From Adenanthera pavonina (Eukaryota; Streptophyta; Magnoliopsida; Fabales; Fabaceae), in assembly GCA_026686845.1 (NCBI GenBank), contig JAIVEN010000021.1:13224001-13288000 (forward strand): DNA of 64,000 bases, written 5' to 3'. Shown here in pieces: positions 33,779-45,407 of the stretch. The position numbers and the translations under genes were made by a program. Numbering within the stretch: position 1 is the stretch's first letter; each line of letters starts with the position of its first letter. The notes beneath the pieces were generated by a model. That model searched no databases. It was given only the letters and a program-made list of their open reading frames with translations, and was not told where the DNA came from.

Positions 33779-36330
33779 TGTAACACCCTAACAACTCTCA
33801 ATCTTGAAACCTTAATCAAATACTTCAAATACCTCCAATAACAATTAAACCACTCCAAAGCTTATCTTCCAGAGCACCAAAACCATGAAAAAACTCAAAA
33901 AGCGAGAGACTGAATTATGGCCACGGCCAGCTACAGTGTCGCTGCGACTCCAACCCTTCACAGACCCTTCACAAATTCACTAACGCCCACTGAATTTCTT
34001 GTGCCGCAGCCAGGCTTTCTGGACCTGTGGCCCCAACATCATAACTTGTATCAGCAAATTGCTAACTTTCAATGCGTATATCTTTATGCTCCGATCTCCG
34101 ATTGATCTGATTTTAACTTCTACTGGTCACTCTTGCCATTATCTAATCATGGGCACAAATTTCACTTGAATCTAACTCCATTTGGAGATTCTAGATGCCC
34201 AACACTGTTTTTGTCACTTTTTGATCAAAACTCACAACCTATCACCTCCAATTGCCACCAAAGACAAATGAACACCCAGAGACCCTTCACACAGGTCATA
34301 TTTGGCTAAACCAACATGTCCAAGGAGGTTTTACCCCGAAAAAACCTTTCCTTCAAGAGTTGACCCCTTTGAACCCCAAAACCACATAATGGGTTATGTG
34401 CCCAAAACTCATATACATGGCCCAAAACCACCTTTGGGCTCCCATATATGGCCATTCTAGCGCACAGACACTTATTCCTACATTAATGGCTCATACCGAA
34501 GTCCATTATCAACATCACACATCTAAACCATTCATCACGCCTATACACATCTTGCATACCATCCATCAATATCACTATCATCCCATAACATACAGATAGT
34601 ACTTCCACAACTCTCATCCAGGCAACCAAACTATAACTACCTACTTGGCACAGAATTACATAACTAAATTATAACCACTAAATATACTTTGAATTCCCAA
34701 TGACGGAAAGACCAATAACTCCTTGATCCTTTCCGAACTAGCACCAGAGTCTTCACCTAAAAGGGTAGTCATGGGGGGGTGTGAGACAGTGTCTCAATAA
34801 TCGGGGATAGCCACACAGATATATATACATATATACCTCATAAAATCCATGAATGCAATATGAAATGAATGGAATGCATGTCTCCCTCGCACACAGCTAA
34901 AATCGCTGGCTATCATTATAACAGGACATTTCATATAAGTAATTCCCTTCCAACAGTCGGTGAAGACTGATTTCGGGATATCACCAAGCTCACCTCCCAC
35001 TAGTGCACCCGAGCAAAGGTAACACTAATGTTCAGACCATGGCTCTTCTTCCCCTAAACCATCATGAATTGATGGTGATTTAAGAAGGTGCAGTCCACTG
35101 CCGCTGGCTCCCCTGGCCATAGGGGAGGATTTAATGACAGGGATCACATCCTTATCCTCCCTAACATATATATAAATATATATTACATCCTTATCCTCCC
35201 TAACATATATCATCATATATCATATCGTCATCACATCATCGCCAACCAATCCGCCATATATCACAGTCTCACAATGCTATGTGGTGATGCTCATGTATCA
35301 TCATATAATAATCACCATCATCATCATGATCTCAATGTCATGCTATGCATCATGTCATATCATATCAATATCATCATCACATATGTAATCATCATCATAA
35401 TTAACATCTAGCTGTGTGCATACCATGATATATAGAAAATACTACACACAAACACATCTATATCGTGGTATGAAAGAAACATGCATTTATATATACAAAT
35501 ATACGTACTATCATATAATACAAACAATACAATATAAATAAACACCCGGTTACCTCAGGTTGTCAGCACCACACACACAAGGGCTTAGCCAAGCCTCTAG
35601 AGCACCCCAGTCACAAACTATATGCCTCCGATTAGTCTATCTACCATTACAACAATATAATACCTTTAATTAACATAACTCTCATAACATTACAATTCAT
35701 AATCTAATCGTCCAAGCTTAACCCGGAGTTCTAACATCATACACACATACCAATAAACCTTAAACAACCATTCAAACACACACCAACACATACCATTTTT
35801 TATTTCCACTTCTTTTCCCAAATTTCAACCAAGGGTTTAACTTAAACCCATCATAATCCAACCAAAACTCATACCTAAAGCTTCCTAACACTACATAACA
35901 CATCTACAACACAAAATCAAGCATTTTAATTGGTGGATTCTTCCCCCAACTCTAAACCTAACATAGTCCCACTGATTTCCAACCCAAATCCAAAGAGAAA
36001 GGAGAGAAGAGGAAGCAAGATCAACTTACCAACCATTAATCAAGCTTTCTGGGTCCATAAAACATCCCCTCAGGTCAGATTTTGCGTGCCCTAGCAGAGC
36101 TTCTCACTGCTTCTCCCTCGCTCCCGCGACTCCAGATAAGCTCTTTGCGGCGTCACCACGTCCAGTTTGCAAAATATCTCTCTAGAGCTCACTCTCACAG
36201 CGGCGTGGAGTTCTTTTCTTCTCCACTTTAATTCTTCCTTTGTCCTATATCCTCCGATACTGTATATAATGCCAAAGACTTTTAGTGAGCTAGTGACCAA
36301 GTTAGGGACAATGTAATGAGAGTTGTTACA
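33779..36330 (-). repeat. 3' LTR of the 8.9-kb element
   Basis: 2552 bp. Compared with its partner it keeps about 555 bp (33893-34450) that the other lost, but lacks about 85 bp and 30 bp near 36118 and 36190 that the other keeps. It contains runs of tcatca/catatc repeats (35210-35400). Confidence 0.92.
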
Positions 36331-36348
36331 TTCTCCCCTCCTTAAAAG
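36331..36348 (-). other. Polypurine tract of the 8.9-kb element
   Basis: Minus strand cttttaaggaggggagaa directly before the LTR TGTAACAAC, preceded by a decayed gag-ga-cgaaattt phrase. The same tract occurs at 47985-48002. Confidence 0.9.
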
Positions 36349-39300
36349 AAATTTCAACCTCAAAATTTGAGAACGCTATTCTCAACCCTGAACAACATAC
36401 TCCTTTCGTGCAAATCCTTTGACTATTGGGCAACTTTCTAAATTTCTGCCTTGTATCATGCATCTCATGAATGAACCACTCTCTTATGCTTCACTTCTAT
36501 CTTCACTAATTTATACAATTTACATTAAAAATCAATCTTAGTGCTGAATCTTCCTTATGTTCTCAGACATAAGAAAGGCTGGACAACCACCTCGACTTGA
36601 GTTCTTTCTCCCTAAAACAAACCTTTTCACTCAATTGTTCCATCAAATCTTCTAGGATATACCATCATTCTCCTTAACTTTCAATTTTCTCCCTTATTTA
36701 TCCACATCATTGCTTATTTTCTCAAATGGTTGATCACTTTTCACCGTTTCTCTTAGAATTCAGATCATATCTACCGTCTTACTTAAACTAACAATGCTCC
36801 ATTAATCAAACACTATAAATTTCCATAACTTAACTCATTCACTTTATAACATCCGAAATTCACCCCTTATCACTACATTACTAGAAAAATTTCATTTCCT
36901 CATAATCTCTTCATCCTAGTAACTTCTATCTAAATTCCATTGTAGAATATAAATTCTCTATATGCAAACTCTTTATGCATCAATAATCTTTAGTAATTAT
37001 CGATCATCAAACCTTTCTATTGCTTGATCCACATGTTCCTCTTTAGTCAACTACTTTCTCCTTTCATACGATAAATCTTAAGATTTCTTAAGCCATACAC
37101 ACCATATGCACTGATCCAACCAATTGAACTTCTCACCACTACTTCTTTTATGACACGAATTATTGTTTCCTTCACACATTTCTCTTCAACCGACAGCTCT
37201 CCCTCTTTCACTACCATTATAGACAAGATTTGTCAAGCAAGATGATCCACTGCTTGACAATTCAAACCATCAAACTCAATGTCGTCATTTCTCTTACTAC
37301 ACGATTTACTGTTTAAAATTTTACATTATCACTTCTTGGTCTCCATATCACTATCTCTCTTAGCATCAATTTGCATGTTAATATTATGCCTTCATTAACT
37401 TAGTAGTATACGCTGGATTAACCATGCTTATCGCATCTCGTGGAATCCATTTGTTACCCCTGGGCATTAACTAATTTAAAACCATCACCAGACATTCCGA
37501 AAGTCATTCTTATTGCACTGTCCAAGCGCATATCATATAAAAACTCTCTATCTTACACTTCTCAACCAAATGGCACTACCAAAGGCATAGGCAAAACTAT
37601 CACATCTTTAAAGTCCACTAAAATTCCCTTGGTCTCATTAGTATCAAAACAATCTCCCTAGTGACCGAACTATATTTCCTTATAGTAAGGCCACTTTCTA
37701 AGATGATTTCGTAACCTCATAAAACCTTCGTACCAACAACCAATCATTAACTTCTTATATTCTTTAGAAAGGTCCTTCCAGTTTTCTTTGCACTTCCATC
37801 GCCATATCCTCATTCCCCTCTTACTCATCCTTTCATCTTTAACACTATATACTTATTTCCACTTAATTATATCCTTTTAATTCCATGTCGTTTCTTTTCC
37901 ACACGCTTCTTATTACACTGCATCTCTCCAACAATCTTGCTTATGGACAAACCTCTCCAATTGTAGGGCTCATAGCCTTTCTAGTATCCTATCTGCGTAC
38001 TCCTTACATTTGCTTCTGCTGCGCACTCTAATTCCTTCACTTTTGCATATAGGGTTGTACAATGCACTCACATCCCCTATGTACACCTCCATCCTACTGT
38101 TCAAGTTTCATTTCCCACTGTGGACCTCATAGTCCTGATGCTTATAACAAGAGGCTATGAGCCACCTAATACCTCTCATTGTTACACCATAGTTACAACT
38201 TGTTTACCCTTTACCAACAATGTTTGGGTCCTTACTCACGACTCAAATTTCTTTTTCCAATCCAACTCTACCATTACAATACACTACCTATCTCGATCTT
38301 TGTGAATCCCATACAAGCTCTACTTTCAGGCCTTTAATCCTCTTCTCCTTCTCATTGTTATTAAAAGATTTGGAATTCCTTTCATTAGATAATAAACCAC
38401 TTATCTCATGATCAATGAATCACTACAACGTACGGATTGATTGGCCAGCTGTACCCAATCAATCTTTCAGGAGATAGACATCCAAGACCATGAATTAAAG
38501 CAAAATTGGGTTCCCATAGATATCATCACCAAGTCTTTCACTCTCAGTCCACTAGTGCCTCATACCACGAGTAATTGGTGCGCTAAATGTGTAGCCAGCT
38601 GGCATTAAGCCTCAACTAGTTAATTGATAGTTCTAGACTCGTGATTCCATACCACACCGGATTGTCTCATGCTTCCCAATAACAACGACTTCCCACATTC
38701 TCCAAAGTTGTTACTGGGAAAAACCCAAAACCCAAGGGCAAAAGCATATGGAAATGGGTTAGCTCCATGATTTCTACCTTTAAGCATCTTGAGGGTAACC
38801 GACACATTACATCTATAATACGTTGTTCCACAATTTCTTTTATGACAAGGGGATATACCAAGGAAGAAGCTTCCTTCAGTCCATACCCATAACATTTCAA
38901 TACTTGAATCACTTACACAAACCACTGCCATCAATCAGGTCAACTTCTTATCCACAACTAGTTGATAACACATCCCCCCTTACTGACCTAACTTTAAATC
39001 AGAGAGAGAGAGAGTAACGAAAACTCTTTCATCAACTGTAGAATTCTTACTTGACAGTCACTTTCTAAACCCCTCATAGCTTAAACATCTCTTGTAATTT
39101 GTTCTTACTTGTAAAACTTGTCTTCAATCTCTTACAATTTAAACTTTCAACTCATTCGCCACATACTAATCTTCACGGAGTATCACGATAGTCCTTATCC
39201 AAACCCATACTAGCCGTCCTCCAATTTACAAAACTCATTAATGCCTCAAATTTCAAACAGACTTCCTACCTCAGAGTTCAACTCCACCTTCTTCCGAAGC

Positions 39301-40620
39301 CCTATGCAACATAAAATAGATAAAAGTCTCTTTCTCAACTTGAATTCAGCCCAAAGGACTCTGGTGACCTTCTTAACCATAGCTTATATTCTTTCAACAA
39401 TGCTTGACCATCTTATTTATTCCGAAATTATCCAACCACTTTCTGCACAATTTACAAACACGACACTCCATATGTCGATCACTATCTCTTCATTATCCTC
39501 CTTGATGACACTCAGATCACTATCACCATTATTGCCACGACCTTCATCATGCAATACCATGTTAACTATAGGGCACCTGTCATTTACCTCAAATACAACT
39601 CCAACTAATTAACTCATTCTCTGCCATCACTGTATCCAACTTGGTATCTAAACCTACGGATTGGATTCTCTCACAATTCTTCCACTACTTCAACTACCTC
39701 AACATTCAAACTTCAGGATTCCATTGTCACTTCCATATTCAATCCTTATAATGCCTACCACTTATATTACTCTGCAACCTATCCTTATCTTCTATACTTA
39801 GAGCTATTCAACTCCTTTTACTAATTTCCTCTTGGAAATTCTGAATAGAAAAAGCACAGATCACTGAAATTTCTCTTATCCTCATTAGTCTCCTACATTC
39901 GCTGAGACAAAACATATATCTTCGCATGCCAGTCCTCAAAGGATGTATACAACACCACCGATAACTAATCCTTGATTTCCAGGCAAGCTCCTGAAGCCTC
40001 AGCACTCAGTAAGACTCGTCTACTCCACTGCTCAGCCTCCTTTTTCCATCATTAGTATTATAAATTACACTTTTTATTCAGACATACAATCCATAGCACC
40101 AAGTATAGTTTCTAATTGATCCACCTATTCTTTAGCCATCGTATGTTTCAGCTTACTTTCAAAAGCTGGTGGATTAACTTTCAAAAGTCTTTCAGTTGAA
40201 AGAAGATACCTCTTCTTCCAACCCTTAGGGCCCCTCTGGCTCTATCACATCTACATCGATTCCATCATTCATATTACCTTATACTCGTCGGCTTGACCTC
40301 TCTAGCATCTAATTTCCCACACATACTGGGTTCTTCATTCACATCACCATACCTTTGCCAGTTAACTGCTCTGCATTCTATTTATTGTTCTTCCTTAATC
40401 AATAACTCATTCAATCAACATAACCCATTTCTCGTGCATCTCTCTCTAGAGATCACTATTACTTTGCTTACCTCCTGCAATACATCTTTCCCTCTATACA
40501 CCAATGGCAACACAATAAGTTATATGACTCTGGACTAGTATTACATCGAGAATATACAACTTTATGTAATCCATATTGTGCCAAGTATTTCCATAAGCAG
40601 ACACAATGGCCTGAACCATT
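36349..40620 (-). other. Noncoding interior of the 8.9-kb element
   Basis: No recognisable domain. Its left half is clearly homologous to 48003-49960, for instance around 36620-36665 and 48280-48325 (ttgttccatcaaa(t/a)cttctagg). Two copies thus share the same noncoding interior, so loss of coding sequence probably precedes their spread. A (GA)n run lies near 39001-39015. Confidence 0.7.
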
Positions 40621-40632
40621 GCTCTCATACCA
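40621..40632 (-). other. Primer-binding site of the 8.9-kb element, one base changed
   Basis: Minus strand TGGTATGAGAGC, three bases from the right LTR. It matches the initiator tRNA-Met site TGGTATCAGAGC except for one C-to-G change. Confidence 0.82.
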
Positions 40633-40635
40633 AAA

Positions 40636-42677
40636 TGTAACACCCTAACAACTCTCAACCTTGAAACCTTGACCAAATACTTCAAATACCTCCAATAACA
40701 ATTAAACCACTCCAAAGCTTATCTTCCAAAGCACCAAAACCATGAAAAATGGTCATTCTAGATCACAGACACCTGCTCCTACATTAATGACTCATACCGA
40801 GGTCCATTATCAACATCACACATCTAAACCATTCATCACGCCAATACACATCTTACATAACATCCATTAACATCACTATCATCCCATAACATACAGATAG
40901 TACTACCCGGACTCTCATCCAGGCAACCAGACTATAACTACCTACTTGGCACAGAATTACATCACTAAATTATAACCACTAAATATACTTGGAATTCCCG
41001 AGGACAGAAAGACCGCTAACTCCTTGATCCTTTCCGAACTAGCACCAGAGTCTTCACCTAAAAGGTTAGTCATGGAGGAGTGTGAGACAGTGTCTCAATA
41101 ATCGGGGATAGCCATACAGATATATATATACATATATACCTCATAAAATCCATGAATGCAATATGAAATGAATGGAATGCATGTCTCCCTAGCGCACAGC
41201 TAGAACTATAGGCTGTCATCATAACAAGACATTTCATATAGGTAATTCCCTTCCAACAGTCGGTGAAGACTGATTTCGGGATATCACCAAGCTCACCTCC
41301 CACTAGTGCACCCGGCCAAAGGTAACACCAATATTTAGATCGTGGCTCTCATCCCCCTAACCCATCATGAATTGATGGTGATTTAGGGAAGGTGCAGTCC
41401 ACTGCCGCTGGCTCTCCTGGCCATAGGGGAGGATTTAGCGACAGGGATCACATCCTTATCCTCCCTAACATATATCATCATATATCATATCGTCATCACA
41501 TCATCACCACCCAATCCACCATATATCGCAGTCTCACAATGCCATGTGGTGATGCTCATGTATCATCATATAATAATCACCATCATTATCATGATCTCAA
41601 TGTCATGCTATGCATCATGTCATATCATATCAATATCATCATCACATATGTAATCATCATCATAATTAACATCTAGCTATGTGCATACCACGACATATAG
41701 AAAATAGTACACACAAACACATCTATATCGTGGTATGAAATAAACATGCATTTATATATACAAATATACATACTATTGTATAATACAAATAATACAATAC
41801 AAACAAACACCCGGTTACCTTAGGTTGTCAGCACCACGCACACAAGGGCTTAGGCAACTAGAGCACCCCAATCACAAACCATATGCCTCCGATTAACCAA
41901 TCTACGATTACAACAATATAATACCTTTAATTAACATAACTCTCATAACATTACAATCCACAATCTAGTCATCCAAGCTTAACCCGGAGTTCTAACATCA
42001 TACACACATACCAATAAACCTTAAACAACCATTCAAACACACACCAACACATACCATTTCGGATTTCCACTTCTTTTCCCAAATTTCAACCTAGGATTTA
42101 ACTCAAACCCATCATAATCCAACCAAAACTCATACCTAAAGCTTCCTAACACTACATAACACATCTACAACACAAAATCAAGCATTTTAATTGGTGGATT
42201 CTTCCCCAAACTCTAAACCTAACATAATCCCACTGATTTCCAACCCAAATCCAAAGAGAAAGGAGAGAAGAGGAAGCAAGATCAACTTACCAACCATTAA
42301 TCAAGCTTCTTGGGTCCATAAAACATCCCCTCAGGTCGGATTTTGTGTGCCCTAGCAGAGCTTCTTGCTGCTTCTCCATCGCTCCCTCCATTTCTTTCTT
42401 TCACGTTCGACTAAAATGTTTCTGACTTATACAAATTTTTTGATCCTCGCTGCGACTCCAGATAAGCTTGCTACGACGTCATCACGTCCAATCAGCAAAA
42501 TATCTCTCTGAAGCTCGCTCTCACCATGGCAGACCTGCTTCTTTCCACGGCATGGAGTTCTTTTTTTCTCTACTTTAATTCTTCCTCCCTCCTGTATTCT
42601 CCAGTACTGTATATAATGCCAAAGACTCTTAGTGAGCTAGTGACCAAGTTTGGGACAATGTAATGAGAGTTGTTACA
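40636..42677 (-). repeat. 5' LTR of the 8.9-kb element
   Basis: 2042 bp, the shorter partner. The text jumps from accatgaaaaa to tggtcattctag near 40748 where the other LTR has an extra 555 bp. Elsewhere the two align with scattered substitutions. Confidence 0.92.
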
Positions 42678-43296
42678 ATTAGGGGAGAGAATTGTAAAAC
42701 AGGCCTATGGGGCTATGTAGAATTAGAAATAGATCCCCACCAAATATGCGTGGTTTGTGATTCAACCCAAAATGACCTTATCAATATTAACTTTCGACCC
42801 CAAAATATTCATTCAGATATTATTAATTCTATAGGACAAAATTATATTTTTCTTTTTTTTCTTTTTGATAACTTGGTTTTGCCTCTTACAAATTCCATTT
42901 CCAAGCAATTTTAAAATTTCCTAAGTCCTTAAGGGTGTTTAGAGCTCCAACACGTTTTATCAGTATTACACAGTATTTCATCCAATTTCAAAGTTCTCTC
43001 ACATTAATTTTAAGTGAACGTGTTCATTATTAATGAGTAAGATTCAGGATGGAATGGCATCTCATGCACGAATTCGAGATATATGTGAACTCAAAGGTAA
43101 CATTGATGAGATCTTGACTAATAATTAAGTATGACATATACATTAGGACCTAACAAAATGATGACTCAATCAATATATCTAAGATGGATGTGAAGAAAAT
43201 TGATTCTCCTGGTCATAATAAGTGCAAGCTGTCACTGAATCCATATATAGTTAGAACAAATTAAAAGAAACCACACATGATATTTATATGTATATA
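42678..43296. other. Intergenic sequence right of the 8.9-kb element
   Basis: Continuation of the sequence interrupted at 33778. A short open frame (42678-42914) shows no known family, and the rest is AT-rich with nothing recognised. Confidence 0.4.
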
Positions 43297-43848
43297 TACT
43301 CCTTCTATTCCTTAATTATTATAAGTTACTTTCAATTAATTCATGCAGATTAAAGAAATTAGTTAAAAATAGGTTTTGTCAAGTTACCTCTATTTTTTCT
43401 AAATGACCATTAATTAAATACAATAATTATTTCTAATCCATCTTAATTAAATGTAAACAAACAAATGACATTTATAGGGAAAACATTAAATGCTTCAATC
43501 ACTTTGCAAAATGACTTATACTCTCTTCATTCCATTTTATTTGTCTTTTAAGGTTTTGACGTAAGAATTAAGAAAGATAATAAATAACTTAGTGAATTAT
43601 GTAATTTTACTAAATTATCCTTAATTATTACTCATTTACTATTTATACTATTAGTTTCCTAGAACAATATACTATTAAAGACTTAAGGGTATAATTGCAA
43701 AAAAATAATTAATTTTTCATTGGTTTTCTAAAATGACAGATAAAATAGGATATTTAAAATTCTCTAAACTGGCATATAAATTGGGATGAAGAAAGTATTT
43801 AGGAACCTAAAAATCTTATAGAATGTAACTTATAATATAGAGAATATA
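43297..43848. mobile_element. MITE split by a second MITE (outer)
   Basis: The left end ta-ctccttctattcc with attattataagttac and the right end gtaacttataatatagagaa form an inverted pair around the inner element at 43519-43797. Without the insert it would be about 270 bp. TA flanks and ctcc ends fit the Stowaway-like type. Confidence 0.62.
43519..43797. mobile_element. MITE nested in another MITE (inner)
   Basis: Inverted ends ta-ctctcttcattccatttta and tataaattgggatgaagaaag-ta over about 25 bp, bordered by TA on both sides. About 280 bp and AT-rich. Confidence 0.75.
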
Positions 43849-43889
43849 TGGAGAAGGCATTTTATATATATATAAAAATCCCCTTCCTC

Positions 43890-44744
43890 TGATTATATAC
43901 TCAAAGCCTAGAGATCAGTAAGGGATAATAATTGATACAGCTAGATGTGTGAGAATATTTAATTATTCCTGAGTAGTATATATGAATATAGTATGATCAA
44001 TGGCCGCGATCAAAAAGGTAGTTTGACTATCGTGTTGATCTCCCCAGCTAGGAAAAAATAAAATAGTATATAGCTATTGGTGGCAATGACGATCGAATAT
44101 CTGATGACATATTGTGGTCTCCACTTTTCGACCCCTCTAAATAGGTCATACATAAATACTAAATTAAAGTGACTAGGAATTTTATTATTTATATACGTAT
44201 ATAATTCATGTATGTATCTGTGATTTGCAAAGCCAACTACAAGTAAAAACCCACAAAAGTGTATGTGGATTGTGATAATTACATAATATTGTAACTGCAT
44301 TGATCTTAGGAGCATTCATAGTTTCACTTAGTCATATTCTCTTATTCCATGCATGATAATAGTGTTCTAGTGTTCCATCGATTAGTCAAGGATATGTGTG
44401 TGTGCGCGCGCTGAATGATTCCTCTTTCCTAACCCAACAACATTTCCCCCCCCCCCCAAAAGTGAAAATGCCACTTCTGCTTTTCATAAAGATCATTCTG
44501 CGCAGAATGATCTTTATGAAAAGCAGAAGTGGCATTTTCACTTTTGAGGGGGAAATGTTGTTGGGTTAGGAAAGAAGCCCCAATTTTTCTTCTTCAAAAT
44601 GTTCCAAATGAGCCATCCACTAGCTTTGCATTTATTTAATGGAAGATCTTGACATAGACATGCACTAATACTTTTAAGTCGAATAAACAAGTAATGACTT
44701 AATCTTTAAAACATATCTAATTCTTTGTTTGGCCAAATTTAAGA
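43890..44744 (+). repeat. Downstream flank of unit 2, left part
   Basis: It matches 23592-24320. Shared landmarks are gagatcagtaagggat, gacatattgtggtctcc and gagcattcatagtttcactta. The match resumes after the 16-kb insertion at 60810. It contains the palindrome at 44424-44574, of which unit 1 has a single arm. Confidence 0.75.
44424..44574. repeat. Palindrome with 73-78 bp arms and no spacer
   Basis: The centre lies between 44501 and 44502 (attctgc|gcagaat). The arms 44424-44501 and 44502-44574 are perfect inverted copies except at a C tract: 12 C in the left arm against the complement of ccccctc in the right. The arm sequence (ctttcctaacccaacaacat, then ttttcataaagatcattctg) corresponds to single-copy sequence at about 24050-24115 in unit 1. 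Confidence 0.93.
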
Positions 44745-45407
44745 TGTGACAACCCCAATTCAATTCTTCTAGACATGTTAATGGACTTATGAAAGAATAC
44801 TTTCAAATTTGGTGCAGGTCTGGAGGGGTTAGGACCGAAGGAAGAGATGAAAAAGAAGAAGGAAGGAAAACTTCATACACCATGACGAGCTCCCTTCGTG
44901 CCATGGTGAGGGAATCAAATTATGGCAATGAAATTTGAAACAGAGAGCACTATAGCAATGTCACCAATAACCACCGCTGCGGCGCCATATCGCAAATTCT
45001 GTTTTTAAATAACGTGAACCAGTCAACCGAAGAGGAAAAACAAAGGAGATCAGTGGTTCTCTACTAGGGTTCAAAGTTCTAAGGTGTTAGGGTCCATTTT
45101 AGAGCTCTGAGAAGCTTGGATTTTGTAGGTATGATGCTTCTCTACCTTCCCCTTCCTCTTTTTTCTGGTTTTAAGCAGTGGATTTTTGGTTTTAGATGTT
45201 AAGGGTCTAGTTTAGATGGATTTCCATTGATTAAATTAAGTTCAAATGCTTTAATAATGTGCTATTGTGTGTAGTTAAGCCTTGTGTTATAGATTTTGTC
45301 GATTATGTGGTTGTTTCTCTTAGCCCTAATCTCTAAGCTTTGAGTTTTCATGAGATTCGAATTTGTTTAGGTTCAAATCTAGTATTATGATTTGTTTTGG
45401 GTATTAT

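Larger units (their letters stand above)
33779..42677 (-). mobile_element. Complete gypsy-type element without coding capacity, minus strand
   Basis: LTRs at 33779-36330 and 40636-42677 (TGTAACACC... to ...GAGTTGTTACA) enclose a 4.3-kb interior. The flanks are GTTAG (33774-33778) and ATTAG (42678-42682), a duplication with one change. On the minus strand the primer site (40621-40632) stands next to the right LTR and the purine tract next to the left, so the left LTR is the 3' LTR. The interior has no frame above about 105 codons in the sense direction, and no reverse transcriptase or integrase motif was recognised. It is probably a non-autonomous (LARD-like) member of the 2.5-kb LTR family. 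Confidence 0.9.

Noticed and set aside
35210..35400. CRISPR-like array of short catcat units
   Set aside because: These are simple-sequence tcatca/catatc repeats within a plant LTR, with no regular spacers; the matching LTR (41460-41670) has the same.
39241..39612. 123-codon plus-strand frame
   Set aside because: It lies antisense in the noncoding interior of the 8.9-kb element, has low-complexity S/T/L-rich composition and resembles no family.
42663..42914. 83-codon frame right of the 8.9-kb element
   Set aside because: It begins inside the LTR terminus and shows no recognisable domain; probably a chance frame.
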